A stretch of 64,000 bases of DNA from an uncultured Acidobacteriia bacterium. GTDB lineage: Bacteria > Acidobacteriota > Terriglobia > Bryobacterales > Bryobacteraceae. Below are positions 33,333 to 42,763 of this stretch, piece after piece. The stretch spans positions 21,043 through 85,042 of the forward strand of contig CAIXXM010000037.1 in assembly GCA_903923395.1 (NCBI GenBank). The letters are read 5' to 3'. The position numbers and the translations under genes were made by a program. The notes under the pieces were generated by a model. The model had not been told where the DNA came from and ran no database searches. It saw nothing but the letters and a program-made list of their open reading frames with translations. Position 1 is the stretch's first letter; each line of letters begins with the position of its first letter.

Positions 33333-34571
33333 TCAGGCATCCTTCAGATCACAGGACAGGCCGGGTTCCTGGGGCGTCCGGTACACGCCACCTTCCACGC
33401 GCGCAGCGTGCACAAAATATTCGCGAAGGTGCGGAATGTGCTCAAGGAAAATCACTTCGTGCCCCAGCGCCACATGATTAAAGAGCACCAGGTGTTGATG
33501 GATCTGCCCCATGTCGCCCACATGCGGCACCACCGGCAGTCCAAATTTGCGGGCCAGCAAACTCACCGTGAGGAACTCAGCAACTCCTGCCAGCCGGGTG
33601 CAATCCGCCTGCACAAAGTTGACGGCACGCGCCTGCATATAGTTCTTGAACAGGACGCGGTTGGGAACATGCTCGCCCAGCGCAATCTTTCCCGGCGCGA
33701 CACTCCCGGCGAGGAAGCGGTGGGCTTCAATATCATCCGGGTGCGTGGGCTCTTCAATCCAGAATGGATTCACCGGAGCCAGATCGCGGCACATGCGCTC
33801 CGCGGCAGCCAGCGTCCACTGCTGGTTGGCATCGAACATCAGCCGGCAGTCATCCCCTGCAACCTCGCGCAGCATGGACGCCCGGCGCAGATCGCGGTCG
33901 GCATCCTTGGAACCAACCTTTAGTTTGAAAGCATGGAAGCCACGTCCCAGGGCGCGGCGGACATTCTCCCGAACCACCGCGTCGTCATATTGGAACCACC
34001 CGACCGACGTGTCATACCCGGGATAGCCCGTGCCGAGAATGCCTTCCCTCTCACCCCGGCTGCCCGCCTGATTTCGCAGGATATCCAGCGCTTCCCGGGC
34101 ATCCATCACATCCTCGATGTAACTGAGATCGAGCAGCGCCACCACCTGTTCCGGGGTGAGATCGAGCAGCAGCCGCCACAAAGGCACCCCGCGCGATTTC
34201 GCCCAGAGATCAAAGCAGGCATTCGTCACCGAGGCCAGCGCCAGATGCACCACGCCCTTGTGTGGACCCAGCCATCGCAGCGCAGGATCGTCCGCAAGAC
34301 GCCGGGAGAACGTGCCGAACCCGGCCATCAACTCCTCGATTTCGCACCCGGCCAGCATGCCGGCATAACGCTCAATCGCGTCACAGACGATGCGGTTACC
34401 GTCGCCCAGCGTTAGTACGATGCCCGTGCCGGCAATCCCATCGGCAGTTTCCAGACGTGTCACCGCAAGCGCATATTCGCAAGAGGTGTGCACGGCGTCT
34501 GATCCGGCTCCTCCTTTCAGTGCAAAGCGCCGGTCTTCGGCGCGAACCGTTTGGATGGTGATTGGTTTCAT
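33333..34571 (-). CDS. L-fuconate dehydratase-like enolase-superfamily enzyme
   Basis: This 412-residue enolase-superfamily protein shows the mandelate racemase layout: an N-terminal capping domain, FHAFKLKVGS with the catalytic lysines, metal ligands in LMFDANQQW, WIEEPTHPDD and ALGEHVPNR, and HVGDMGQIHQHL near the C-terminus. The IEEPTHPDD and GEHVPNRVLFK segments resemble L-fuconate dehydratases, which convert L-fuconate to 2-keto-3-deoxy-L-fuconate. Other sugar-acid dehydratases cannot be excluded. ATG 34571 is chosen because similarity begins there. It follows the GntR regulator by 40 bp. Confidence 0.8.
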   Translation of the reverse strand: MKPITIQTVRAEDRRFALKGGAGSDAVHTSCEYALAVTRLETADGIAGTGIVLTLGDGNRIVCDAIERYAGMLAGCEIEELMAGFGTFSRRLADDPALRWLGPHKGVVHLALASVTNACFDLWAKSRGVPLWRLLLDLTPEQVVALLDLSYIEDVMDAREALDILRNQAGSRGEREGILGTGYPGYDTSVGWFQYDDAVVRENVRRALGRGFHAFKLKVGSKDADRDLRRASMLREVAGDDCRLMFDANQQWTLAAAERMCRDLAPVNPFWIEEPTHPDDIEAHRFLAGSVAPGKIALGEHVPNRVLFKNYMQARAVNFVQADCTRLAGVAEFLTVSLLARKFGLPVVPHVGDMGQIHQHLVLFNHVALGHEVIFLEHIPHLREYFVHAARVEGGVYRTPQEPGLSCDLKDA

Positions 34572-34611
34572 TGGCAGGACCCCAGTTTCTTTGCAGGCAA
34601 CATTTGGCTCG

Positions 34612-35295
34612 TTACTGCTTTTTCTTGCGTGTATCCGGCCACCAGACACGATGGGCGGAGTCGGCGAAGCGGTTCACACAGTGCTCCACGTATTGCCTCG
34701 CGACGAGAGGGTCGCTCTCCCGGATCAGTTCGATGATGCGGCGGTGGCGCGGGAGGTCCGGCTGCCAGTGCAACGCCGTCTCCTGCGTCTCCATCATTCG
34801 CAGCAGGACGAAGCCAAACAGGGGGCGCAGCAGACGTTGCAAAGCCTCCATAAGCACCGCATTTCCCGATGCCGCAGCCAGCGCCAGATGGAAATCAAGA
34901 TCGCTTTGGACCATCTCCCGCACGTCATTGCCGGGGGCAGCCGCTTCCATGCGGGCCAGGGCCAACTCCATCGGCGAGAGGTCCGCGGCGGTTTGGGCTG
35001 CCAGTTGTGCGGCCAGGCCTTCCAAGGCACCCCGGATTTGGTAGATGCAGCCGACTTGTTCGGTGGTGTATCTGGTGACGCGGGCACTCCGGCCCCCGGC
35101 CTTTTCGACAAAACCTTCGGCGATCAGCAGGTTGATCGCCTCCCGGACCGAGGCCTGTGCGACCCCGAATACCGCGGCCCAATGGCTCTCGACAACCCTT
35201 TCACCGGGCTGCAAGCGACCGGAGAAGACCGCTTCTTTCAATTGGGCGGCGAGCTGCTCTTTGACCAGGGAGCCAGCGGAGATACCACGCTGCAT
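34612..35295 (-). CDS. GntR/FadR-family transcriptional regulator (FCD domain)
   Basis: The 227-residue protein has a GntR winged-helix N-terminus (LKEAVFSGRLQPGERVVESHWAAVFGVAQASVREAINLLIAEGFVE) and an FCD ligand-binding domain with DLDFHLALAAASGNAVL and RHRRIIELIRE, carrying the metal-ligand histidines of that family. FCD regulators respond to small organic acids. Placed directly before the sugar-acid dehydratase in the same direction, it likely controls that gene and itself. The protein ends in a KKKQ tail. Confidence 0.88.
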   Translation of the reverse strand: MQRGISAGSLVKEQLAAQLKEAVFSGRLQPGERVVESHWAAVFGVAQASVREAINLLIAEGFVEKAGGRSARVTRYTTEQVGCIYQIRGALEGLAAQLAAQTAADLSPMELALARMEAAAPGNDVREMVQSDLDFHLALAAASGNAVLMEALQRLLRPLFGFVLLRMMETQETALHWQPDLPRHRRIIELIRESDPLVARQYVEHCVNRFADSAHRVWWPDTRKKKQ

Positions 35296-35362
35296 AAGCG
35301 CTTAGAATACTACCATCAGTGATTCCGACTGGCACGCTTGCACAAACCAGCGCTTAAACCTC

Positions 35363-36694
35363 CTACGCTGAATATTCCCGAATGCGCACCATCAAGCCGA
35401 AGAAGCCCAGACCCGCGATAAGCAATGCGGCGACCGGGGCCACCACTTCGAAACCCGCGAGGCGCTGAAAGCCCTTTTCGGCAGATTTGTCGAAGGCGGT
35501 CTGATTGATCCCGATGGTCTTGCGGATGGAGCCTTCCAGACGGTCAAAGGCCCAATTGGATTCTCCCGGCTTGGAACCGACGCACAGGGTCACAGCCTCC
35601 TTCACCTTGCCTGACTGATTCAGGTCGCGAATCCGGTGATCGATCTCCAGATAAACTTGCCAGTTCTTCAGCGTCTCCAGCGCGGCTTCGCGCTCACCTT
35701 CATAGGTGATGTTACGGAGTTCGTCCGCCAACAGCCCTTTGAAATCCAATGGCAGGGCACGGCTCTTGGCGAGGTCAGCTGCTGTCAGCCCTTTTGGCAC
35801 AGAGGCGATTTGGTTCGAGTGAGTTAGAAAATCCCGCACCCAGGCTCCGGCGTTGGGTGCGTCGAAGAGATAGCGGCTTTCCTCCGCATTGGCGTCGTAA
35901 ACCGTAGCCATGGTTTTCCAGAGAGCATGTATGGAATCAAAGGCATCCTCTTTCACATGCTTCAATTCCTGCGCCCCAGAGGAAACAGCGCTGTCGGTAT
36001 AGATCCAAAAGCCTGCCGTAACTCCAGTGGCAGCCAGCAGCATGACATTCAGGAGACGCCGGGTGCGGTTACTCAGGAATGCCTGCACCCACGCCAGCAC
36101 CAACAGAAGCGCTATCGCAGCGAGACGCAGCACCATCTTACTGACACCGGAAGCGGCCTTCACCTTCTCGTACGTCTTATCGAGTTCCTTTTGATTTGCC
36201 TGGTCCAGATCTCCGGCCGCGCGGAGTAACTGTCCCGACATGAGGCCCGCTGCTTCGCGATAAGCGATACGGGCAGCCTCATGATCCTGCCGGAGCAAGT
36301 CCCTGGCGCGCTGTACCTGCCGTTCATAGTTACTTAACCCGAAGATAAGCGTCTGCAGGGGGAGCCTCTCCGCGTCCCCGTAAGTAACATTTTCCGCAGC
36401 GACCACCAAAGCGTCGCCAACCTGCTTCCGGCGCAATTCGTAAGCCTTCAGCGCTTCCTTGGGATCGGTTGCACCGAGAAGCTCATTGGCCACATTGGCA
36501 TCCATATCAGACAATGCCGCCCGCATCTGCTGCGCGGCGATGATACTCGGCGCAGCATCTTTCGCGACGGTCTTCAGTGCCTGACGGTGCAGAGAGACCG
36601 CCCACAGAGCGGCTGTCATCAAAGCAACTGCCAACACTGCGATTGCGGCCACTGAAAGCCACATCAACTGCGGTGTATTGAACTTTCTCTTCAT
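35363..36694 (-). CDS. Membrane protein with MCP-like four-helix sensor region
   Basis: The 443-residue protein has a first membrane segment (VAAIAVLAVALMTAALWAV), a helical extracytoplasmic region like a four-helix-bundle ligand domain (KDAAPSIIAAQQMRAALSDMDANVANEL), two close membrane segments near residues 190-245, a second helical region and a final membrane segment near the C-terminus (VVAPVAALLIAGLGFFGLM). There is no signalling or kinase domain. It ends the eight-gene operon and overlaps the FHA gene by four bases (ATGA). It could sense or anchor the operon's signalling proteins at the membrane; this is inference. Confidence 0.7.
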   Translation of the reverse strand: MKRKFNTPQLMWLSVAAIAVLAVALMTAALWAVSLHRQALKTVAKDAAPSIIAAQQMRAALSDMDANVANELLGATDPKEALKAYELRRKQVGDALVVAAENVTYGDAERLPLQTLIFGLSNYERQVQRARDLLRQDHEAARIAYREAAGLMSGQLLRAAGDLDQANQKELDKTYEKVKAASGVSKMVLRLAAIALLLVLAWVQAFLSNRTRRLLNVMLLAATGVTAGFWIYTDSAVSSGAQELKHVKEDAFDSIHALWKTMATVYDANAEESRYLFDAPNAGAWVRDFLTHSNQIASVPKGLTAADLAKSRALPLDFKGLLADELRNITYEGEREAALETLKNWQVYLEIDHRIRDLNQSGKVKEAVTLCVGSKPGESNWAFDRLEGSIRKTIGINQTAFDKSAEKGFQRLAGFEVVAPVAALLIAGLGFFGLMVRIREYSA

Positions 36695-37281
36695 AACTCC
36701 GCCTTGACTTGAATACGGGTCCAGTGTCCGAGAGTGAGGATATCCCCATCTTGAAGCTGAATATCTTCGAGAGGAGTTACCTCGCGACCGTTGAGTAATG
36801 TGCCGTTGGAGGAGCCGATATCCCGAAGCCATAACGTTCCATCGCTGTGAAGATCGAGGAGGGCATGGCGGTGCGACACGGCGTCATCATGTTCAAGAGC
36901 GATCTCCGGATGGACGGCGCGCTTGGCGCTGGTTCTTCCGATCAAACTGGAGCCAGGCTCTAATTCGAGTTCGAGCGCAGCAAACCCGGCGGGTGGCTCC
37001 GGACTATCTTCGTGCCGCACAGCGCCATCGACTGTGATCAGCACCTTCCAGGCCGGCACACGCGGGGGCGCGGGCTTTGCTGCAGGGAGTTCGCCGTGCG
37101 CGCCGGTGGTGTAGTTGTAACCGCACACCTCACAAAACTCCGCACCCTCGCGCGGGGACTCACAATCCGGGCAATTCTCAGGGCCGGCCGCCGGCAACTT
37201 ATCTTCCAGCTTGAGACCACACTCGGAACAAAAGTCGGCCTCAGTAGATTCATGCCCTTTCGGGCAGATTGGCGCGCTCAT
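36691..37281 (-). CDS. Double zinc-ribbon FHA-domain protein
   Basis: This 196-residue protein starts with two zinc ribbons (CPKGHESTEADFCSECG and CPDCESPREGAEFCEVCG, residues 5-55), followed after a proline-rich linker by a FHA domain at about 110-190: SLIGRTSAKRAVHPEI, VSHRHALL, DIGSSNGTLLNG and LQDGDILTLG. The conserved Arg, Ser-His and Asn residues for phosphothreonine binding are present. It likely docks onto a protein phosphorylated by the kinase of the same operon. It starts one base after the VWA gene stop. Confidence 0.9.
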   Translation of the reverse strand: MSAPICPKGHESTEADFCSECGLKLEDKLPAAGPENCPDCESPREGAEFCEVCGYNYTTGAHGELPAAKPAPPRVPAWKVLITVDGAVRHEDSPEPPAGFAALELELEPGSSLIGRTSAKRAVHPEIALEHDDAVSHRHALLDLHSDGTLWLRDIGSSNGTLLNGREVTPLEDIQLQDGDILTLGHWTRIQVKAEL

Positions 37282-37282
37282 A

Positions 37283-38563
37283 TTACGCTTTCTGAATCCG
37301 CTTGGTCTTGGTGGAGCGTGTTTCCAAAGCCATAGCGTCTTCCTTTGTTACATTCCGCTTCAGACGAACTGTGCCAGTGGCGGCATCATCAATATCCACC
37401 ACGGCCCGCAATAGTTTCGCGGTAGCTTCATTGCCGGATTCGTGTGCAATGCGCACCGCCTTGCCCAGCAAAGCGGTGGCTTCATCCTCCCTGCCCTTTG
37501 ACTTCGCTTCCAGTCCGGCCTGGATCGATTCGGCGAGGTCCGCCTGCCCGGTGTAATGGGCGACATGGCGTTCAATGCGGGTGGACTTTGCCTCATCGTC
37601 GGTCCAAACCGCAAGAATGCGGGCCTCGGCGATCTTCGTTTCGACACTGTTCTGGGTCATCACCAAGGTGGCGCGGCCTGCCAGCATTTCATCCCCTACA
37701 CCGCCGGGGTTTACCTCGATAGCAAAGTGATAATCGCGGGATTCATTACCGCTCCAGGCTCCAGTGGGATATTGGAGAGTTCTTGGATTCGGCGAGGATG
37801 CCATGCCAGTTAGATCGACCAGCGCGGGGCTCACCTGCTTGCAGAACAATACCTTCGCGCCCGCGGGAGTCCAAAGGCGAATGGCGATATCACTTACACT
37901 TTTCCCGACAGCACTGGCAAGAACCGCCTGAAAATCCGAGGCCATGTCAGCGGGTCTGGCGATGATATCCGTTGTGCCGAGCAGACTGTTGCCGATAGCC
38001 TTCAACTGCTGGACGTCCCAGTCCGTGCCCACACCCCGGCAATCGCATTGAAAGATACCCTGGCAATGCGCGATGGTTGCCGCGAGCGGGCCTGCATCCG
38101 TGCGGTCATTCTGCCCGTCCGTAAGTAACAAGGCCTGACGCACCGCACCGGGCATCATCTGAAACTGCTCAAGCGCCTTCTGCAGCCAGGTGGAGATCAT
38201 GGTTGCCCCGTCGGCGCGCAGCTGCTTGACTGCCCGCACGGCTTGGGTCTTATGATCAGGGATGGCCGGGGCTGGAGGGACAATCACGGTGGAACCGGTT
38301 GCGCCCGCAATCACGAAGAAATGGACATCCGGGGGAATCAACTCAATCACCTTGAGCATGGCATCCTTCGCAGCCTGTAACTTCTCGCCCTCCATGGAAC
38401 CAGAGACGTCACAGAGAATGCCGAACATCTTTCCACCGGGCAGAAAGGATGGCGGACTCCCGACTGCTGCTCCTTCCGAGGCCACAGTTACAATGGCATG
38501 GACCTCACGGGCACCCTGCGGCAGGTATTGATTCTGAAACACTTCAGCACGAAACGTTGTCAT
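37283..38563 (-). CDS. VWA-domain protein (TerY-P triad-like)
   Basis: The 426-residue protein has a von Willebrand factor A domain at about residues 45-220 with a complete metal-ion site: CDVSGSMEG (DxSxS), a threonine in the GATMISTWL region and LLTDGQND. The remaining C-terminal part is beta-sandwich-like followed by helices. VWA proteins bind partner proteins through the metal. ATG 38563 (MTTFRAEVF) overlaps the PP2C stop (ATGA) and is preferred to ATG 38575. Adjacent phosphatase and kinase genes match the described TerY-P phosphorylation triad. Confidence 0.9.
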   Translation of the reverse strand: MTTFRAEVFQNQYLPQGAREVHAIVTVASEGAAVGSPPSFLPGGKMFGILCDVSGSMEGEKLQAAKDAMLKVIELIPPDVHFFVIAGATGSTVIVPPAPAIPDHKTQAVRAVKQLRADGATMISTWLQKALEQFQMMPGAVRQALLLTDGQNDRTDAGPLAATIAHCQGIFQCDCRGVGTDWDVQQLKAIGNSLLGTTDIIARPADMASDFQAVLASAVGKSVSDIAIRLWTPAGAKVLFCKQVSPALVDLTGMASSPNPRTLQYPTGAWSGNESRDYHFAIEVNPGGVGDEMLAGRATLVMTQNSVETKIAEARILAVWTDDEAKSTRIERHVAHYTGQADLAESIQAGLEAKSKGREDEATALLGKAVRIAHESGNEATAKLLRAVVDIDDAATGTVRLKRNVTKEDAMALETRSTKTKRIQKA

Positions 38564-39459
38564 TTCCTGATCCATATCGCGGCAGTGATGTTATCCACAC
38601 CACCGCCGGCATTCGCAAATTCCACGAGCGTCCGGGCGGTGATCAACGCATCGCAGGGCTCGCCCGTCAGCCCTTCGAGATCACTTACCGTTTGCGCGTA
38701 GTTCCAAAGGCCATCTGTGCAAAGCAGCAGAAAGCCATCGCCGGGGTATTCGAAGCGCAACACGGAGGGCTCCAGATCTGCTGCATCACGCCCCAGCCAC
38801 TTCGTTACAGCATGGGCATTTCTGGAGGCGAGTGCCGAAGCTTCATCCATCACGCCACGAGAGACGACTTCATTCAGCCAGGAATCATCCCGCGTCAATT
38901 GTTGTGAGGTACCGGGCCCGAACCAATAAGCACGGCTGTCTCCCGCCCAGGCGATTTCTGCGGAATCCGCACCAATTCGGGCCGCGACAATGGTGGTGGA
39001 TGGCGCATCCGCGTCACTGCGCGCCACCGGCAGAGCCACTACTGCGGCCAAGGCATCGGCAATGGCATCTTGCATTGACTTACCGGCTGCGATAGAGTCC
39101 GCCGCCGCATCCCCCGCGGCTTTTGAAGCGAGCATCGCATCCTGCGAACTGGAGACGCCATCGCACACAACGATGATGCCGTCGCGCATTACAAGATAGT
39201 CATCGTTCGAAGAATGCTTGCGACCGCGGTCACTTACTCCGGCCATGTTCGGTGACAACTCGATCTCGATATGGTCCCGCTCATGAGGCACACGGCGGAA
39301 ACCGCAACTGGAGCAGTAACCATCGCTATCGATTTCCTCCGCGCCCGCGTGGCACTTCGGGCAAAGCGGACCAGCAGCGTCCAGAGTCATCGGTGCGCCG
39401 CAATCTTCGCAGTAGATATCATCCTCGGGCATGTCAGCAGTGCAAGCGGGACAGAGCAT
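38560..39459 (-). CDS. Double zinc-ribbon PP2C-type protein phosphatase
   Basis: The 299-residue protein has two N-terminal zinc ribbons (CPACTADMPEDDIYCEDCG, CPKCHAGAEEIDSDGYCSSCG), then a PP2C domain with SDRGRKHSSNDDYLV, the metal-binding VVCDGVSSS, WAGDSRAYW, LLLCTDGLW and GGGVDNITAAI. All metal aspartates are visible, so it should dephosphorylate Ser/Thr. The likely substrates are targets of the neighbouring kinase. AAGGAGATCC precedes ATG 39459, and the gene lies 18 bp after the kinase. Confidence 0.92.
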   Translation of the reverse strand: MLCPACTADMPEDDIYCEDCGAPMTLDAAGPLCPKCHAGAEEIDSDGYCSSCGFRRVPHERDHIEIELSPNMAGVSDRGRKHSSNDDYLVMRDGIIVVCDGVSSSQDAMLASKAAGDAAADSIAAGKSMQDAIADALAAVVALPVARSDADAPSTTIVAARIGADSAEIAWAGDSRAYWFGPGTSQQLTRDDSWLNEVVSRGVMDEASALASRNAHAVTKWLGRDAADLEPSVLRFEYPGDGFLLLCTDGLWNYAQTVSDLEGLTGEPCDALITARTLVEFANAGGGVDNITAAIWIRK

Positions 39460-39477
39460 TCTGGATCTCCTTTCGAC

Positions 39478-41664
39478 TTAGAACAAAGATCCCGGGCGCA
39501 CACGGTTCGCCTCGTCCACCAGTGCGATTTTGTCCGCGCCTGAGGCCAGTTTCGCCGTTTCCCGCAGGCACTTTTCCAACCCCAGACGCAGAGCTTTCTC
39601 ATCGAGCGGATAGCCCAGCAGTTTCAATTGCGGTGCGGGTGGCAGCTTTTTGGCACAGATCAGTGACAGTGCGGCGGATAAGATCTGACGCGATAGAGCG
39701 AGACGGTCCGCGGTATCCAGCAGCAACTTATCGATGACATTTCCGGCCTGCTCAAAGTCAACGGGTTGCGGAACTGCCCTGGAGTTTTCAATCAGTGCAC
39801 GCGCTGCCTCCACGCGGGATTGCACATAGAGGCCTGATGTTTCCGGTACGCGGGACAGAGCTTCCAGTGCTCCAGCGCGGTTCCCCATCGCAACGCGGGT
39901 TCGTGCCAAACCGAAGAGGCTCGCTATGTAATTGGGATCCGTACGGGTCACCAAATCATACATACGCTCTGCCGTGGGGAAAGTTCCGGCGAGTTCCGCC
40001 GCGAGCGCCAGGCCTGCTTTTGGAGCAAGTTCGCCCGGCAGGTCGAAGTACGCCTGTTCGAATTGTTCCGTGGCTTTCACAGGGTCACCCGCGGCAAGAA
40101 AGTTTCTTGCCCGGTACCAGACGACTCGCCAATCCCAGGCATCCTGCGCGGCCGCTGCGTCGAGAAGTTGGTCCGCTGCTGCGAAATCACGGTTATCCGC
40201 CAAAGCCGCCGAGAGTCGGAACTTCGCCTCAATGGATTTGGGGAACTGCTCCAGGACGGCGCGTAACGCGTCTACGCGCCTCGCCTTATCCAGAATGCCC
40301 GAAGCGTTTTGGACTGCCCGCATCGCAGTATCAGCGGCATCTATGGAAGGTACGGGCAGATGCAAGTACGAGGGTCGGGGTGGCTCGATATGACTATCAT
40401 GCGCGAACGCCAGCATATCCGGGCCGAAGAGATTACTGGAGGCCGGACGGGGAATGCCGGTCTCGACGGCCGCAACTTCGCGCAGCACGCCGAGTAACTG
40501 GTCCGCCATCTCATCTGCAGTCTGAAAACGGTCATCCGGATGCTCTGCAGTCGCTTTAAGCAGCGCCCTGTAGAGCGATTCCTGCTTCGAGAAGGCTGGA
40601 TCATCGGGTGCCGGCGGAAGGGTGAAGCGGTTTTCCCGGCTGAAGCCTGGAATGTCCGTGACCAGGACGGCAAGCGTACGGCCGATAGTGAATAAGTCAG
40701 AAACAACGGTTGGCCCTTGTCCGGCTTCCGGAGCAGAGTAGCCAATCGTTCCGTAGATATCCCCATTCGGATCATCGATGCGGCGGACACCACCCATGTC
40801 AATCAGCTTGATGTCATTGCCCTCCACCATGACGTTATCGGGCTTGAAATCGCAGTACACCAGGCCCGCTGCATGTAGATAGGCGAAGGCGCCCAGCACG
40901 CGGTGAATATACGCGATGGCTTCCGCCGGAGGCAGCGGTCCACGCTCCTTCCGTATCTGCTTCAGCGTGCGGCCATTGACGAACTCCATCACGATGAAGC
41001 CTTCACCGCCGTGACGAACGAAGTTATAAATGCCGACAATATTGGGATGCTTGACGGACGCCAGGAACTTCCGTTCCGCGACTGCGACGGCGGCGCTTGC
41101 TTCATCCTCAATATTCAGCAAACCCTTCAGCACCACATAGCGCGTTAGGGTCCGGTCGAAGGCGAGATAGATCCAGCCCAGTCCGCCATAGGCCATCGGT
41201 CCACGGACCTCATACTGATCCGCAACAACGTCTCCGGCCTTGAGGGAAGGCAGGAAGGAATACTTTCTGCCGCACTTGCCGCAAAAGCCACGGTCACGGC
41301 TGAGCGCGGCATCGCAATTGGAACAAAAGCGCTTGTGCTCGGGGACTTTAGGGTCCGCCATCAACTGCTTTTCGGGATCGGTGGAGGGCAGTTCCGGCAG
41401 TTGGATCAGGCCCGCGCCCAGCACACTGCGACTGCTGCGCGAGGAGGCGCGGGTGGATCTCCGGACACCGGAAGCCCCGGCCCTGCTGCCAGGACTGGAA
41501 CCCGTGTTACTCATGCCGTGAGAACTTTCCCGAGGCCTGGTCTGTGCCGTGAAGATACTGGAGCGGGTTACTTCAGGCTTTGCGCCGGCCAACCCGCACT
41601 CATTGCAGTAACCATCTTCAATAATCCCCTTACAGCCCTTTTTCCCGCAGACATCACCGTCCAT
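39478..41664 (-). CDS. PknG-like Ser/Thr protein kinase with zinc ribbons and TPR region
   Basis: The 728-residue protein has a zinc ribbon at 5-24, a Ser/Arg-rich linker, a second ribbon near 112-132, a kinase domain at about 150-400 and a C-terminal helical TPR-type region. The kinase motifs match PknG: GPMAYGGLGWIYLA, YVVLKG, VYCDFKPDN instead of HRD, LIDMGG instead of DFG, and GTIGYSAPE. Mycobacterial PknG also has an N-terminal metal-binding domain and C-terminal TPRs. The start overlaps the preceding gene by 11 bp. It is probably the catalytic centre of the operon. Confidence 0.92.
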   Translation of the reverse strand: MDGDVCGKKGCKGIIEDGYCNECGLAGAKPEVTRSSIFTAQTRPRESSHGMSNTGSSPGSRAGASGVRRSTRASSRSSRSVLGAGLIQLPELPSTDPEKQLMADPKVPEHKRFCSNCDAALSRDRGFCGKCGRKYSFLPSLKAGDVVADQYEVRGPMAYGGLGWIYLAFDRTLTRYVVLKGLLNIEDEASAAVAVAERKFLASVKHPNIVGIYNFVRHGGEGFIVMEFVNGRTLKQIRKERGPLPPAEAIAYIHRVLGAFAYLHAAGLVYCDFKPDNVMVEGNDIKLIDMGGVRRIDDPNGDIYGTIGYSAPEAGQGPTVVSDLFTIGRTLAVLVTDIPGFSRENRFTLPPAPDDPAFSKQESLYRALLKATAEHPDDRFQTADEMADQLLGVLREVAAVETGIPRPASSNLFGPDMLAFAHDSHIEPPRPSYLHLPVPSIDAADTAMRAVQNASGILDKARRVDALRAVLEQFPKSIEAKFRLSAALADNRDFAAADQLLDAAAAQDAWDWRVVWYRARNFLAAGDPVKATEQFEQAYFDLPGELAPKAGLALAAELAGTFPTAERMYDLVTRTDPNYIASLFGLARTRVAMGNRAGALEALSRVPETSGLYVQSRVEAARALIENSRAVPQPVDFEQAGNVIDKLLLDTADRLALSRQILSAALSLICAKKLPPAPQLKLLGYPLDEKALRLGLEKCLRETAKLASGADKIALVDEANRVRPGSLF

Positions 41665-42763
41665 TGAGAACCCTTTCGTATTCGCGGACTAACTGCTCCG
41701 CGCGTGGCATTGGCGTGGGGCGCTGGTAAAGCAGAGTATCTGCTTCACTGGCCAGTTGCACTAATGCCGGATCTTCGACTGTACCCCGGGCAACTGCTTT
41801 CGCACGCAAGGCACGTAACAACCCGCGCAACTCCCGCCGGGCTTGCAGCACGGCTCCGGCGGCATGGCGCGACGCGTTCATTTGCTCCCGCAATACCTCT
41901 GCCTGCGTGTGCCAGTGCTGGAGCCCAATGAGAGCAGGCTTGCACTTGCCATCCCCGACTTCAGCCTGCAAGACTTCGAGCCACTGTGCAAGGGCCTGGA
42001 GCGAAGGCGGCGCAGACAAAGGCACGCCGCTGGTCTTCTCTGTTGCTTCGAGAAATGCAGCCTGTGCTTCATCCGCAAGCGTATGAAGTTGGACGAGAAG
42101 AGCCGCGGCATCTGCCAACCCATCTGTAAGTTGCCGTTTTGCTGCAGCCGCCGCGCCGATGGTCTGCCGCAAGCCTGCCAGTGGACTTTCCACTTCCGCC
42201 GCAAACACGGCTGCAGCGGACAGCGGATCAACCTCCACCATTTCCCGAAGAGCTTCCAGCTTGGCGCGGACACGTTCGATCTGGTGCGCGGCACTGGCGT
42301 CAGCAGATGAAACCAGTTCCCGCAAGGACCCAGTTTCCGTGTACGCGGCCAGAGTCTTCTGCTGTAATTGGCTCCAGGTCAGATCGAGCACTTCGACCTC
42401 TTCCTGGACTTGCCGGATGTCCGCCGCGAGATGGTCCATGGCATCCGGCGTCAAGCGGGCTTGGGCTTCGAGTAACCGCTGCGAATTCCCCAGCATGCCG
42501 CTGCCTGCCTCGATAGCCTCATCCGCAAGATCCAACTCGGCATAGATGCGGTCCAGGGCTTCGAATAACTGGCATAACTTATCTGACAGCGCATTGGCCC
42601 GGTCCAGTGTTTGGCCGCGCAACGGCGCGCGCGCCACACCGGCCAGGCGCATATAGGCCGGGAGAGCCCGAAATTCCGTAAGTGCCTGCGCGATGGAACC
42701 GGCCCGCCGCCGCATTGCGCTCGAAAGCTGTGCCAGAGATTCCGCCGTGATCATGCGAGCCAT
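41654..42763 (-). CDS. Helical protein of unknown function in the PknG operon
   Basis: This 369-residue soluble protein is nearly all alpha-helical and rich in Ala, Leu, Glu and Gln, with long coiled-coil-like stretches (MDHLAADIRQVQEEVEVL, ASAAHQIERVRAKLEALREM). I do not recognise a family. It has no membrane segment or catalytic motif. It overlaps the AAA+ gene upstream by 13 bp and the kinase gene downstream by 11 bp, so it belongs to the operon. An adaptor or scaffold linking the ATPase to the kinase is plausible. Confidence 0.72.
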   Translation of the reverse strand: MARMITAESLAQLSSAMRRRAGSIAQALTEFRALPAYMRLAGVARAPLRGQTLDRANALSDKLCQLFEALDRIYAELDLADEAIEAGSGMLGNSQRLLEAQARLTPDAMDHLAADIRQVQEEVEVLDLTWSQLQQKTLAAYTETGSLRELVSSADASAAHQIERVRAKLEALREMVEVDPLSAAAVFAAEVESPLAGLRQTIGAAAAAKRQLTDGLADAAALLVQLHTLADEAQAAFLEATEKTSGVPLSAPPSLQALAQWLEVLQAEVGDGKCKPALIGLQHWHTQAEVLREQMNASRHAAGAVLQARRELRGLLRALRAKAVARGTVEDPALVQLASEADTLLYQRPTPMPRAEQLVREYERVLNGR

